The notes under the pieces were generated by a model. The model was given only the letters and a program-made list of their open reading frames with translations. It searched no databases and was not told where the DNA came from. The position numbers were made by a program, and so were the translations under genes. 64,000 bases of DNA from positions 20,019 to 84,018 of the forward strand of contig JAFGBD010000004.1 in assembly GCA_016933335.1 (NCBI GenBank). The letters run 5' to 3'. This document shows, piece after piece, positions 33,160 through 44,058 of this stretch. Position 1 is the stretch's first letter. Each line of letters opens with the position of its first letter. The DNA comes from Bacteroidales bacterium. GTDB lineage: Bacteria > Bacteroidota > Bacteroidia > Bacteroidales > UBA10428.

Positions 33160-34263
33160 TTATTCAGTGCGTGAAGGGCGCCTGAGATATACCAGTACCA
33201 GTCCGGCCAGCACAAGCGGGATACTGAGAAGCTGTCCCATATTCAGAAGCATTGTGCTTTCAAATGCCTCCTGGTCTGCCTTGATGAATTCGATGAAAAA
33301 CCTTGACAGGAATACCAGGACCATGAACAGGCCTATATAAAAGCCGTTTTTTATCTTTGTGCCTTTGCGGATATATATCCACAGCAGCAGCAGGAAGATG
33401 ACCAGGTAAGCCGATGCTTCCATAATCTGGGTCGGATACCTGGGGAGTCCGTAAACACCTGCACTGAGAACCAGTTTCCGGCCTTGTTTTTCGATGCGAT
33501 AGTCCAGTTCTTCAGGACGGGGATGCGTAACATCCAGCTGATAGATATAAGGTGCCAGGGCTCTTTTCAATCTCCGGCTGGCAAACAGTTCGGCTGTTGC
33601 GGTATCTTTCACACGCTGGGAGAACCTGACATAAATTTCAAGCGGAACTGCAGCATCCGGATGAGCGGAAGATGTGTCCTTCTTTTTGTACCATATTTTA
33701 TCAATCATCTCATCGTCTGAGATCAGGCTGTTAAAATCCTGTACAAAGACAAATCCTGAATCATTGCCGGTATGTTTGCCGTAGATCTCGGAATTCATCA
33801 GGTTGCCCGTGCGGATCATGAATGCTGCCAGTGCAACCAGGATAGCCAGGCGATCGAGCGACCACAGGTACGGCAGTCTGGTTTTCCGTGAAAAAAGGTA
33901 CATGCCAATCAGGATACCAGCCGCTGCACCATGGCTTGCCAGTCCCTGGTACCCGGTAAACCTGAAATCCTGTCCGATGGTTCCCCTCCAGGGCAGTATG
34001 ATTTCCAGCGGATGTTCCGAATAGTAACCGAACTCATAAAACAGGCAATGTCCGAGCCGTGCACCGATAATGGTACTCAGGATGACATAGATGGTGAGCT
34101 TTTCCATAATGGAGGTATCCAGGTTCTCCCGCTTAAGCATCCGGAGCATGATGAAATACCCGATAACAAACGAAAGGGCAAATAACATGCTGTAATACCT
34201 CAGTTCAATAGCTCCCAGGTCTGCAATCTGAGGTTTGATGTTCCAGATAATAAAATTCAGCAT
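33160..34263 (-). CDS. lgt: Prolipoprotein diacylglyceryl transferase
   Basis: IIGARLGHCLFYEFGYY, GLASHGAAAGILIGMYLFSR, RTGNLMNSEIYG, YPTQIMEASAYL; insertion before the PTQ motif. Confidence 0.93.
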   Translation of the reverse strand: MLNFIIWNIKPQIADLGAIELRYYSMLFALSFVIGYFIMLRMLKRENLDTSIMEKLTIYVILSTIIGARLGHCLFYEFGYYSEHPLEIILPWRGTIGQDFRFTGYQGLASHGAAAGILIGMYLFSRKTRLPYLWSLDRLAILVALAAFMIRTGNLMNSEIYGKHTGNDSGFVFVQDFNSLISDDEMIDKIWYKKKDTSSAHPDAAVPLEIYVRFSQRVKDTATAELFASRRLKRALAPYIYQLDVTHPRPEELDYRIEKQGRKLVLSAGVYGLPRYPTQIMEASAYLVIFLLLLWIYIRKGTKIKNGFYIGLFMVLVFLSRFFIEFIKADQEAFESTMLLNMGQLLSIPLVLAGLVLVYLRRPSRTE

Positions 34264-34402
34264 TTAAGTCTTTTTTATATGCAAATCTAGCAAACTAATG
34301 TTAAAATATGCAAATTGAGAAACAAATCAACCGGTTGTTATATTTTTGAGGCAGCCGGCAATATTATGTTATTATAAAAGTTTTAAGTTTGTATCTGAAT
34401 AA

Positions 34403-36274
34403 TTGATATCCTTGGTAAAAGACAGAATATACATCCTGTTCTTCATGTTTTGCGCAGTCTTTGCCGTTTGCTTTACAGACTGTGCCAAGGTTGGAACACC
34501 TATGGGAGGGCCTCAGGATAAAATCCCCCCACAGATAGTATCCAGCGAGCCTGCCAATTATAAGAGCAATTTCAGTGACGACAGGCTTGAAATCACTTTT
34601 GACGAGTTTGTAACCATCAGGAACCTCAGCAGTGAACTGATCGTTTCTCCACCGCTCAAGGAAAGGCCAACCATGAGGATGCGCGGAAAGGCCTTTATCC
34701 TTAACCTGAACAACGAGCTGAGAGACAGCATCACCTATACCTTTAATTTTGGAAGTGCCATCACAGATTTTCATGAAGGCAATGTTTTGCTTAATTATGA
34801 GTTTGTCGTTTCAACCGGTGATTTTCTGGATTCGCTGTCATTAACGGGCAGGTTGTTGCAGGCCCATGACCTTCAGCCGGGTAAAGATCCCGCGCTGGTG
34901 ATGATGTACAGTAACCTGAACGATTCTGCACCATTGCAGGAGATACCCCTTTACCTGGGGAAGACCGGCAAAGAGGGTGATTTTACCATTAATAACATAA
35001 AAACAGGGACATACAGGATCTTTGCATTAAAGGATGTCAACAACAATATGATTTATGATCTTCCCGATGAGTCGATTGCATTTTCAGATTCTGCTTTTGT
35101 TTTTGATCCACGTATTACTGATTTCAGCGAAGACATCATCATCGACACTTCCCGTATTGCCGGTTATGTTGATTCCACCATGTTTTCAGATTCGCTGTTT
35201 GCGACCTTTGTTGTTGACTCAATCACCGGTGACACCATTAATATTCCGCAGAAGCTAAGTTATGCCCTGCATATCAACCTTTACCTCTTTAACGAGATGA
35301 CAACCGTTCAGTATATAACAGATAAGGAAAGGCATACAAGAGAAAAGATATTCATCGCTTTCAACAGGCCTCCGTTTGACAGTGTAACAATAGAGCCCCT
35401 GAGTTTCGGGGATGAGACGCATACATTGCTTAAGGAGGTATCAGCCGGTAACGATTCCATCGTTTTATGGATTACGGATACCAGTATTGTCGCGATGGAT
35501 ACCCTGTTGCTGAAAGTAAGCTATTCGGTGTATGATTCATTGCATCGTCTGACGCGTACATCTGACACGCTTAATTTAAGGTTCAGGGAAAGAAAGCCTG
35601 AACCTGAAAGAGGCAGGAAATCACGCAAAGACAGGGAAGAAGAAGTACCTGAAACAGAATACCTGGGTCTGCAGCTGAATCTCGTCCCGAACGGCAGCAT
35701 GGACCTGAACAGGCTGTTAACCGTTACTTCTCCGCGACCTGTGTTTGACTTTGACAGCAGCAGGATGCATCTTTACAGCGTGGCAGATTCGGTTGATGTG
35801 GAGGAATCTTTTCATCTCCTGCCTGACTCTGCCCGGGTCCGCAGATTTGCTTTCAGGGTGAACTGGAAGGAAGGTATGAAATACCATCTTTACATAGATC
35901 CCGGGGCATTTACCGATATTTACGGCATGGCAAATGATACCATAGACATGCATTTTACCACACGTTTCCGTGACTATTACGGAAAGATCATTCTCAGCCT
36001 GGGGGAGAACCAGTCACCTTTTCTGATTCATCTGCTGGATGATAAAGACAAGATTGTTGCCACGGGGTCAGTTACCGGTGGTGTTAAAACTGTCTTCGAT
36101 TACCTCTACCCCGGAAATTACAGGTTAAAGGCCATCAGGGACATGAACCGGAACAGCCGGTGGGATACCGGCAAATACCTCGAAAATATTCAGCCCGAGA
36201 AGGTCTGGTTTTATCCCGAAAAAATAGAATTAAGATCCAACTGGGACATAGACCTTTCGTGGGATATTCGCTAG
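34403..36274 (+). CDS. Ig-like (SbsA-type) domain lipoprotein
   Basis: GTPMGGPQDKIPPQIVSSEPANYKSNFSDDRLEITFDEFVTI; GTYRIFALKDVNNNMIYD. Confidence 0.8.
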   Translation: MISLVKDRIYILFFMFCAVFAVCFTDCAKVGTPMGGPQDKIPPQIVSSEPANYKSNFSDDRLEITFDEFVTIRNLSSELIVSPPLKERPTMRMRGKAFILNLNNELRDSITYTFNFGSAITDFHEGNVLLNYEFVVSTGDFLDSLSLTGRLLQAHDLQPGKDPALVMMYSNLNDSAPLQEIPLYLGKTGKEGDFTINNIKTGTYRIFALKDVNNNMIYDLPDESIAFSDSAFVFDPRITDFSEDIIIDTSRIAGYVDSTMFSDSLFATFVVDSITGDTINIPQKLSYALHINLYLFNEMTTVQYITDKERHTREKIFIAFNRPPFDSVTIEPLSFGDETHTLLKEVSAGNDSIVLWITDTSIVAMDTLLLKVSYSVYDSLHRLTRTSDTLNLRFRERKPEPERGRKSRKDREEEVPETEYLGLQLNLVPNGSMDLNRLLTVTSPRPVFDFDSSRMHLYSVADSVDVEESFHLLPDSARVRRFAFRVNWKEGMKYHLYIDPGAFTDIYGMANDTIDMHFTTRFRDYYGKIILSLGENQSPFLIHLLDDKDKIVATGSVTGGVKTVFDYLYPGNYRLKAIRDMNRNSRWDTGKYLENIQPEKVWFYPEKIELRSNWDIDLSWDIR

Positions 36275-36313
36275 AAAGTACAACTGATTCATTGCTTGTC
36301 GGGCCCGGGATTT

Positions 36314-38428
36314 TTATCCAACGGCTTTATGGCTCAGGTATTTTTTCATCATTTCAAACAAATCTTTCAGGTTGACCGGTTTTATTAAGAAGCCGTTAAA
36401 CAACGACTGAAAGCTTTTCTGCTCTTCATTTTTCGGATAAGAGGCAGATATTGCGATGACCGGGATATTCCTGGTATGATCATGTTCCCTGAGAAACCTG
36501 GCGGCATCGTAACCGTTTATTTCCGGCATAATAAGATCCATTAATATAAGATCAGGGCGATATTGCATTGCCGCATTGATGGCCTTTTCCCCGTTTTCAG
36601 CCTCAATAAAATCCAGCGGTGAATACTTAAGCACGTCCATAATAAGCCTGCGGGCAGTCTGGTTATCATCACAGATCAGTATTTTTGCTTTATCAAACAA
36701 GATTGATCTGGGATTAAAAACTGTTTCGTCTGCTGAAATGATCTCCTGCCTTGGAACCTGTATATCTGAAAGCTCTATGGTGAAGGTACTTCCATGGCCG
36801 GGGGTGCTTGTGACGCTTATTGTACCACCCATCATTTCAACCAGCTTCTTTGTAATGGTAAGTCCTAATCCAGTGCCGCCATATATTTTTGTGTTCTGTC
36901 CGAGCTGTTGCCTGAATGCTTCAAATATCAGTGCCTGTTGTTCCGGAGGAATACCGATGCCGGAATCCTCAACAGATACGGATAAATCCATTTTATCATT
37001 ACCATCGTGCATTGATACTTTATCCAAAATCAGTTTTATATACCCTTTAGTGGTAAATTTACAGGCATTGCCGATGAGATTAACAAGTATCTGCTGCATC
37101 CTCACTTCATCAAGCATCAGAATAGCCGGAATATTGCTGTCTTTTTCAACAATAAACGAGAGCCCTTTTTCTTTAATCTTGTTAATAAACACGTTTTCAA
37201 CATTTTTAACAAGATTATTAATATTAACCGGAGCCGGTTCAATTCCAAGCTCTCCGGCTTCTATTTTACTCAGGTCGAGAATGTCGTTAATGATGTTGAG
37301 CAAATTATTTGCATTGTTAAGAATGATATTAACCTGGGAACGTTGGTCTTCATCTTCCACTGAGTGTACAAGCAAATCGGAGAAACCGATAATTGCATTC
37401 AGTGGTGAGCGGATCTCATGCGACATGTGGGAGAGAAATTCACTTTTTGTACGGTTTGCAGTTTCTGCAGCTTCTTTCTCAAAGCGCATTTTTTCCGCGT
37501 GTTTGCGTTCTGAGATATCCCTGAAGTTACATTGCATCACTTTTTTCCTTCCGGCAGTATATACGTTGCTTACTAATTCTATATCAATATAATGTTCCTC
37601 CCTGGTTTTTAAGCACAGATTTTCATTTTGAACATACTCTTTCTTTTGCATTTCTTTAAACAGGCTCTTTGTTTCCGCGGGCTCATCAAAGAAAATTACT
37701 TCCCACATTTTTTTCCCTGCTGTTTCCTCCTTTGTAATGCCTAATAAATTTGATAATGATGGATTTATATCATTAATCCTGCCGGTATTAAAATCCAGGA
37801 TCAGGATGCCGTCTTTAGCGCTTTCGAACAAACGCCGGTATTGTAATTCGGATGCCTTGATCAGTTCTTCCGCCTTTTTCCGGTAAGTAATATCTTTATT
37901 TATCCCGCGGTACCCTTTGAAGTTTCCTGAATCGTCAAAAACCGGAACACCGTCGGTAAGAAGACAGACCTGGCTGCCGTTCCTGGTCAGTATCCAGTTT
38001 TCCATATCTTTAATGGGTTTCCTCTTACTGGCGATCTTGAGAAATTTCTGGTTTATTCTCTGTGCTTCATTCGGGAGCGATAAATAATAAAAAGGTTTTC
38101 CGATAATTTCTTTGTTGGTATATCCCAGAATATCTTCAACTTTTTCAGAACAATAAATAAACCTGCCATTTTCATTAACTTCCCATATCCAGTCCGCACT
38201 GTTGAACACGATATCCTTAAAACGCTTTTCGGACATACTGAGTTCTTTTGTCCTTTCTTCAACTTTCTGTTCCAGTGTCATGCTGTATTCTTCAATAATC
38301 TCTCTGGACTGGATCAGTTCTGCCTGTGTTCTTCTTAATTTCAGTTCCGTTCTTACGAGAAGTTTTACCTGTTCTTCCAGTGCCTGGCAATCGGCCCTTA
38401 ATTTTTCTATTTCAGTTTTATTATCCAT
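36314..38428 (-). CDS. Hybrid sensor histidine kinase (coiled coil, PAS, PAS, HisKA, HATPase_c, REC)
   Basis: HMSHEIRSPLNAIIGFSDLL, GTGLGLTITKKLVEMMGG, ILICDDNQTARR...DLILMDLIMPEINGYDAARFL. Start set at MDNKTEIEKL (38428) because the longer ORF overlaps the FIST gene. Confidence 0.93.
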   Translation of the reverse strand: MDNKTEIEKLRADCQALEEQVKLLVRTELKLRRTQAELIQSREIIEEYSMTLEQKVEERTKELSMSEKRFKDIVFNSADWIWEVNENGRFIYCSEKVEDILGYTNKEIIGKPFYYLSLPNEAQRINQKFLKIASKRKPIKDMENWILTRNGSQVCLLTDGVPVFDDSGNFKGYRGINKDITYRKKAEELIKASELQYRRLFESAKDGILILDFNTGRINDINPSLSNLLGITKEETAGKKMWEVIFFDEPAETKSLFKEMQKKEYVQNENLCLKTREEHYIDIELVSNVYTAGRKKVMQCNFRDISERKHAEKMRFEKEAAETANRTKSEFLSHMSHEIRSPLNAIIGFSDLLVHSVEDEDQRSQVNIILNNANNLLNIINDILDLSKIEAGELGIEPAPVNINNLVKNVENVFINKIKEKGLSFIVEKDSNIPAILMLDEVRMQQILVNLIGNACKFTTKGYIKLILDKVSMHDGNDKMDLSVSVEDSGIGIPPEQQALIFEAFRQQLGQNTKIYGGTGLGLTITKKLVEMMGGTISVTSTPGHGSTFTIELSDIQVPRQEIISADETVFNPRSILFDKAKILICDDNQTARRLIMDVLKYSPLDFIEAENGEKAINAAMQYRPDLILMDLIMPEINGYDAARFLREHDHTRNIPVIAISASYPKNEEQKSFQSLFNGFLIKPVNLKDLFEMMKKYLSHKAVG

Positions 38429-38447
38429 AGGGCATACCGGTCGTTTT

Positions 38448-39659
38448 TCAATAAATAACACACAGCGAGGCAGTAAAATTGTGGAAAAAGTTTTTTCGCC
38501 CGATAGGACCAATTTCTCCGTATGCATAGAATCCCAGCCACGGAATATTTTTATCAAAAACATCCTGTATCACATCAATACCCTTTTCCTTTGCCTCTGA
38601 ACCAAAACATAATTTTCCTCTTGCGGCACAATCAAAATGCAGGACTGCCACCGGCTTCCTGTCCCCCGGATTAGACCTGATTCTTTCGGCCATTTTTTTT
38701 GCATTCAGCGATATTTTATCCGGATCTCTTCTGCCCAGCTGTATATTCGATCCTGTTGGGATCTCCGCCAGCACCTGTATGGAACCGTCAGGATTTTTAA
38801 GGGCCGGTGCGCGAACAATATGTGTGTCGTAGTTTGTGGCAAGCTGCTTTGGCAGCCTTTCACAAAGGCAGAGGGTACCGGCAAGCTCTGCAGTGAGATC
38901 GGTGGCATTTTCGGGCAGGTAGGTTTTAAAGAATGCCCATGCAGATTCATTGTTTATTTCAATGATTCTGTTTGCTTCCGCCCTGGTAACTGTTTTTTCT
39001 GTACCAATTGGTGTGCATCCGTGGCTGATTGCCGTTTCTATTGCGGCTTCCCCGGAAATCATGATACAGGAGACACTATCGCTGAAAACCTGATCATTGT
39101 AAAACTGGTATGTTTTAAAGGCATTCAGGCTTTCACTGGCGCATCCCCCGCTAAACAAAACGGGCTCTTTAATATTGCTTTCAATGCCGGAAAATAATGC
39201 GCTTGAATTAACCGTAAGGCCGTCGGGGAACATGACAAGAAGAAGGGGGGGGTCAGGTTGTGAATGTATCTTTTTTGCTATTTCACCCCCGGCTTTTTTT
39301 GAATTTTCTTTCAGATCATGTGCAATAAAATTTTGAAACCTGATCTTCTCCGAAGAAAAGACCATTAAAGCTGCTGTACTTTCGCCTTTTACCAGTCCCG
39401 ATTCGGTATAATATCCTTCTCCGGAAGGTCCCGTCTGTGTAATTACCCCTGATGCAGAGCATCCGCTTAAAGGTGCCTCGCCGGTTACAGATCTCACTCC
39501 TTTCAGCAGCTTATTATGATCATAATCGGCTGTGGCGAATAATAAAACAAAATCACAGGTGTTAATCCCTGCATTACTTAGTGCAGTCCGGGCTGCTTCA
39601 ACTCCTGCCATGAAAGGATCGGCTTGTTTGCTTTCTCCGACTCCTACTTTTGTTCCCAT
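38448..39659 (-). CDS. FIST domain (FIST_N/FIST_C) sensory protein B
   Basis: MGTKVGVGESKQADPFMAGVEAARTAL..., SARGKLCFG-type C-terminal motif CAARGKLCFGSEAKEKGIDVIQDVFDKNIPWLGFYAYGEIGPI. Confidence 0.88.
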   Translation of the reverse strand: MGTKVGVGESKQADPFMAGVEAARTALSNAGINTCDFVLLFATADYDHNKLLKGVRSVTGEAPLSGCSASGVITQTGPSGEGYYTESGLVKGESTAALMVFSSEKIRFQNFIAHDLKENSKKAGGEIAKKIHSQPDPPLLLVMFPDGLTVNSSALFSGIESNIKEPVLFSGGCASESLNAFKTYQFYNDQVFSDSVSCIMISGEAAIETAISHGCTPIGTEKTVTRAEANRIIEINNESAWAFFKTYLPENATDLTAELAGTLCLCERLPKQLATNYDTHIVRAPALKNPDGSIQVLAEIPTGSNIQLGRRDPDKISLNAKKMAERIRSNPGDRKPVAVLHFDCAARGKLCFGSEAKEKGIDVIQDVFDKNIPWLGFYAYGEIGPIGRKNFFHNFTASLCVIY

Positions 39660-39827
39660 GGTATCCTCCTTGTTTCCGTGTTTCGTATTACGTGGTTCCT
39701 GTTTCAGGTCTGTCTGTAAAGGTTTGAAACTGTTTTTTTTCCTGCATAAGGGTCAATTTCTCTTCATTGCCGGAGATCTTTAAACAGGTTAACTTTATAA
39801 ACAGGAATTATGAATTGTTCTTATCGA

Positions 39828-41045
39828 TTACTTATGTATCACACATAGAACAGCTGTTTGATTATGGAAATAATTTTTATCCTTTATGGGAGATATTTCA
39901 CCATAGGAATAAAATCCTAACCAGGGAATATCTTTGCCCAGGACATCCTGCATCACATTTATACCCTTTATTTTAACATCGTTGCCAAAGAACATCTTCC
40001 CCCTTGCCGAGCAATCAATATGAAGAACAGCAAAAGGTTTTTTATTCCCAAGCCTGGCTTTGATTCTTTCAGCCACCTTTTTGGCATTCATGGAGATTTT
40101 ATCAGCATCTCTTCTTATCAGCTGAACATTTGTGCCTCCGTCTATTTCAGTAGCGAAGTTCAGGGAGCCGTCGGGGTTCTGGCTTACAGGTGCACGGATA
40201 ATATATTTATCATATTCTGTGGTCAGGTCCTCAGGTAGTTTCTCACCAAGACCGATAAAAGTATTTATTTCATTGTTGAACTCTTTCAGATCAGGATCGA
40301 GGTATTGTTTAAAGAAACTCCATACAGGCTCATGGTTAATCTCATAAACTGTATTACTCTTTCTTCTGGTAACAGTTTTTTCAAGTCCTATGGGATAGCA
40401 TCCGTGACTTACGCCAAGCTCGATTTCAGCATTCCCTGATATCAATACACATGAAGCGGCATCGGATAATACATGATCGTTGTGATATTGATAAGTATTC
40501 CCGTAGGTAAAGTCATCAGCTGCCAATCCTCCGCAAAACAAGAGAGGCTTCTGCACAACGGCATCTATCCCGTGAAAAAACTCCCTGACATTTACGGTTA
40601 AACCGTCAAGATACATCATCAGTACGAGTGGCTTCTCAATGTTGTCATTTACTATTTTTTTCCCTATTTCTTTACCTGCTTTTTCCGAATCATTTTTCAG
40701 TTCTCTGCCGGCATAGTTGACAAATTTTATCTCATCCGAAGCAACAACCATCACTCCTGCTGCATCTATTCCCTTTTTAGTCCCTGCCTGCGTAAAAATC
40801 ACTTCTCCTTCAGGGCCGGCCTGGGTTATTATTCCTTCTCCCGAACATCCGCTCAAAGGCGCATCACCGGTGACTGATCGCACGCCCATCAGCAACTCCG
40901 GCTGGTTATAACCTGCCGTGGCATGTAAAAACACAAAATCACAGTTTTCAATTCCTGCCCTGTTTAATGCAATACGCGCAGCTTCAGCTCCTGCTTCAAA
41001 AGAATCTGTTTTTTTGCTTTCTCCAACACCAACTTTCGTTCCCAT
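39828..41045 (-). CDS. FIST domain (FIST_N/FIST_C) sensory protein A
   Basis: MGTKVGVGESKKTDSFEAGAEAARIALNRAG..., CSARGKMFFGNDVKIKGINVMQDVLGKDIPWLGFYSYGEISPI; paralog of 38448..39659. Confidence 0.88.
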   Translation of the reverse strand: MGTKVGVGESKKTDSFEAGAEAARIALNRAGIENCDFVFLHATAGYNQPELLMGVRSVTGDAPLSGCSGEGIITQAGPEGEVIFTQAGTKKGIDAAGVMVVASDEIKFVNYAGRELKNDSEKAGKEIGKKIVNDNIEKPLVLMMYLDGLTVNVREFFHGIDAVVQKPLLFCGGLAADDFTYGNTYQYHNDHVLSDAASCVLISGNAEIELGVSHGCYPIGLEKTVTRRKSNTVYEINHEPVWSFFKQYLDPDLKEFNNEINTFIGLGEKLPEDLTTEYDKYIIRAPVSQNPDGSLNFATEIDGGTNVQLIRRDADKISMNAKKVAERIKARLGNKKPFAVLHIDCSARGKMFFGNDVKIKGINVMQDVLGKDIPWLGFYSYGEISPIKDKNYFHNQTAVLCVIHK

Positions 41046-41135
41046 AATGAGATATCTTAAGTCTCTCTAAACAGACTATAACAAGTTACTCATTTTTTAT
41101 GACATTTTTATCATAAAATTTTCAAATAAAAAGTC

Positions 41136-41843
41136 TTAAATGCCATATTTTGCCACAGCCAGTGTAGCGATGCTGACCGTTGTTCCCTGCAGTTTAAGTA
41201 TTTCCGAGGCGCAGGCTTCGAGGGTTGATCCTGTGGTTACCACGTCATCGACCAGAAGTATGTGCCTGCCGGCCAGAAGATGTGGTTTTGTTACGCGGAA
41301 TATTCCTTCCACGTTTTCCCATCTTTCGTATCTCGGCCGGTTAACCTGTGAACCGGAATAACGGATTCTGGCCAGGGCTCTGGTTACTGTTTTTTTGTCC
41401 ATGCTTTCAGCCATCCCCCTGGCAATGATCTCGCTCTGGTTAAATCCCCTGTTCCTTTGCTTTTTAGGGTGAAGGGGAACCGGAACAATGATATTTGTTT
41501 CCGAAACAGAGGATTTTGCCAGCTCAGAACCAAATATTTTACCCAGTTCCAGTCCGATGTGCTGTTTACCGTCATATTTCAGATGATGGATGATATTCTG
41601 GTATTTGCTGTCTTTCAGATAGTAGAACCAGGAGGTGCAATACATCACCGGCACCCTCCCCCAGAACAGTTCCGCCACCATGTTGTTTTTCAGATCCTTA
41701 AAACGGGTTAACGGAAAGTCATACAGGCAGCTGGTGCATATCACCTTTTCCTGTTCGTAAAGGTTTGCTCCGCATGCGGCGCAAAGCCGGGGGAAAATCA
41801 GGCCTGTAAAATCGGTGAGTGCTCTGTAAACCCTGTTCAGCAA
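41136..41843 (-). CDS. comF: ComF family phosphoribosyltransferase-like protein
   Basis: CAACGANLYEQEKVICTSC zinc motif, VPVPLHPKKQRNRGFNQSEIIA, HILLVDDVVTTGSTLEACA. Confidence 0.93.
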   Translation of the reverse strand: MLNRVYRALTDFTGLIFPRLCAACGANLYEQEKVICTSCLYDFPLTRFKDLKNNMVAELFWGRVPVMYCTSWFYYLKDSKYQNIIHHLKYDGKQHIGLELGKIFGSELAKSSVSETNIIVPVPLHPKKQRNRGFNQSEIIARGMAESMDKKTVTRALARIRYSGSQVNRPRYERWENVEGIFRVTKPHLLAGRHILLVDDVVTTGSTLEACASEILKLQGTTVSIATLAVAKYGI

Positions 41844-41852
41844 GACCGGGAA

Positions 41853-42266
41853 TTATAAAATCCTGATTTCGTGTGTCAGTCTCATGGCCTTTTTGTATGA
41901 AACACTGACACCGCAATAGTTCTCCTGTGACAACTGCACGGCTCTTTCGAGCTTATCCATTGGCAGATCTATGCCTTTGAACTCATAGATCATATGCATT
42001 GCCGTAAAATGTTTCGGGTGTTCTTCTGTAAGATCGCCTTCAATTTTAACATGGAAATCCTCCACCTGGATTCTCATCTTGTTCAGGATGGATATGACGT
42101 CCATGGCAGTGCAACCGGCGAGCGCGACCATCATCAACGGTTTTGGAGGCGGGCCCTGGTCTGTTCCGCCAACCTCCTCCTTTGCATCAACGATGATTTG
42201 ATGTCCGTTAACCTCGGTTTCAAAAGCCATCTTATCACGCCATTTTAAATCAATCGATTCTTTCAT
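41853..42266 (-). CDS. OsmC family protein
   Basis: PPPKPLMMVALAGCTAMDVISILNKMR, SQENYCGVSVSYKKA. Confidence 0.9.
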   Translation of the reverse strand: MKESIDLKWRDKMAFETEVNGHQIIVDAKEEVGGTDQGPPPKPLMMVALAGCTAMDVISILNKMRIQVEDFHVKIEGDLTEEHPKHFTAMHMIYEFKGIDLPMDKLERAVQLSQENYCGVSVSYKKAMRLTHEIRIL

Positions 42267-42402
42267 GTCAGAATATTATAGCAGGAATGTTTAACATGTA
42301 TACAGGAATATTGTTTAAAGATAAAAGTAATAATTCTATACTTTCGAAATTACATTATATTTAATATCTTTATTTTTTTAGTATAAACAAATTCAGGTTA
42401 TT

Positions 42403-43110
42403 ATGATAAACAAAACCTTTGCCACTTTAAAAAACATGAATTTGATTGACGCCAATTCGATATTCAGGCATCTCACTGATGAAGAGCTGGCACAGATACC
42501 CATCGACCAGGATCCTGAATACTATAAAAGGGGGACCATCATTTATGAAGAAGGGAGCAGGATACCGGGATTTTTCTGTGTTCAGAAAGGTATTATCAAG
42601 ATATATAAAACAGGATTTGACGGGAAGGAACAGATCATCCGGTTTGCCAAGAAAGGTGATATCATGGGATTCAGATCCACCCTGGCCAGGGAACGTGCTT
42701 GCACAACTGCCAAAGTCATTGAAGATGCTGCCATTATCCAGGTCAGTGCCGACATGGTTATTCACCTGGTCAAGACAAACGGTGAATTTGCATATGATCT
42801 TCTCCGCATAGCCTGCAAAGAGCTGGGCGAAGCCAATGATTACATTACCGATATCGCACAAAAGACCGTAAGGGAAAGGCTGGCGGAGGTGCTCATTCAT
42901 CTGCGGAAAGAGTTTGATCTGGATAATGAAAAATTCCTGAGGATATCACTCACCCGCGAGGAGCTTGCCAATATTGTCGGCACTGCAACTGAATCGGTCA
43001 TTCGTTTGTTGTCTGAATTCAAACAGGACAAGCTCATAGAACTGCATGGCAGGCGGATCAGGATACTCGACGAGAAACAGCTGATCAAGGTTGGAAACAT
43101 TCACGACTAA
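42403..43110 (+). CDS. Crp/Fnr family transcriptional regulator
   Basis: cNMP-binding fold plus HTH: LTREELANIVGTATESVIRLLSEFKQDKLIELHGRRIRILD. Confidence 0.93.
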   Translation: MINKTFATLKNMNLIDANSIFRHLTDEELAQIPIDQDPEYYKRGTIIYEEGSRIPGFFCVQKGIIKIYKTGFDGKEQIIRFAKKGDIMGFRSTLARERACTTAKVIEDAAIIQVSADMVIHLVKTNGEFAYDLLRIACKELGEANDYITDIAQKTVRERLAEVLIHLRKEFDLDNEKFLRISLTREELANIVGTATESVIRLLSEFKQDKLIELHGRRIRILDEKQLIKVGNIHD

Positions 43111-43248
43111 GCCTGTTATTCCTGATGAACACTTATCCGGCGGTTTTGTTATATGATATCCTGAAATTCAGGTATATCATTTTTTAAGAAAGTTAACGGT
43201 GATGGTGGGGAAAAAGTATTTCTTCAATTCAGATACAATTTATATTTT

Positions 43249-44058
43249 ATGGCAACAGAACATCTTTTACTGGCTTTTGCATTCACGCTTTTTGCGGGCT
43301 TGTCAACAGGCATAGGCAGTGCGATTGCTTTTTTCGCGCGCACGACAAACACCAGGTTTCTTTCCGTTGCGCTCGGATTTTCTGCCGGGGTGATGATTTA
43401 TGTTTCGCTGATTGAGATATTCAGTAAGGCAAAGGAGTCGCTTGTTATCAGTCTTGGAGAATCCCGGGGTTACTGGGTTACTGTCATTGCCTTTTTTGCA
43501 GGTATGTTTCTCATTGCCATCATCGACAGGCTGGTCCCTGAAGAGGAGAACCCGCATGAGATCAAACTGGTTGAAGGCATAGAGCACCCGGAGATTTACA
43601 GGAAAAACAGGTTGCTCAGGATGGGATTGTTTTCGGCACTTGCCATTGCCATCCACAATTTTCCCGAAGGACTTGCCACATTTACAGCCACCCTGAGGGA
43701 TCCGGGACTGGGTATTGCCATTGCTGTTGCAATAGCCATTCACAACATACCAGAAGGTATTGCCGTTTCGGTACCGATATATTATGCCACAGGTGACAAA
43801 CGCAAGGCATTCAGGCTGTCTTTCCTGTCGGGACTTGCAGAGCCTGCCGGAGCGCTGATCGGATACCTTATCCTGCTGCCCTTTTTCAATGATGTGATAT
43901 TCGGCGTGCTGTTTGCCTCTGTGGCAGGCATCATGGTATTTATTTCGGTGGATGAGCTCCTTCCTGCAGCAAGGGAGTATGGCAAGGCGCACCTGTCGAT
44001 ATACGGGCTTATAGGCGGTATGATCATCATGGCTGTCAGCCTGTTGCTTTTTGCATGA
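43249..44058 (+). CDS. zupT: ZIP family zinc transporter ZupT
   Basis: [16 protein letters not shown] and [22 protein letters not shown] signatures. Confidence 0.95.
   Translation: MATEHLLLAFAFTLFAGLSTGIGSAIAFFARTTNTRFLSVALGFSAGVMIYVSLIEIFSKAKESLVISLGESRGYWVTVIAFFAGMFLIAIIDRLVPEEENPHEIKLVEGIEHPEIYRKNRLLRMGLFSALAIAIHNFPEGLATFTATLRDPGLGIAIAVAIAIHNIPEGIAVSVPIYYATGDKRKAFRLSFLSGLAEPAGALIGYLILLPFFNDVIFGVLFASVAGIMVFISVDELLPAAREYGKAHLSIYGLIGGMIIMAVSLLLFA

Noticed and set aside
36576-37592. 338-aa plus-strand ORF
   Set aside because: Exact antisense shadow of the histidine kinase catalytic region; Ser/Leu-rich with no recognisable domain.
36314-38563. Kinase ORF start at 38563 as given in the ORF track
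   Set aside because: Would overlap the upstream FIST gene by more than 100 bp; internal ATG at 38428 leaves a normal 19-bp gap.
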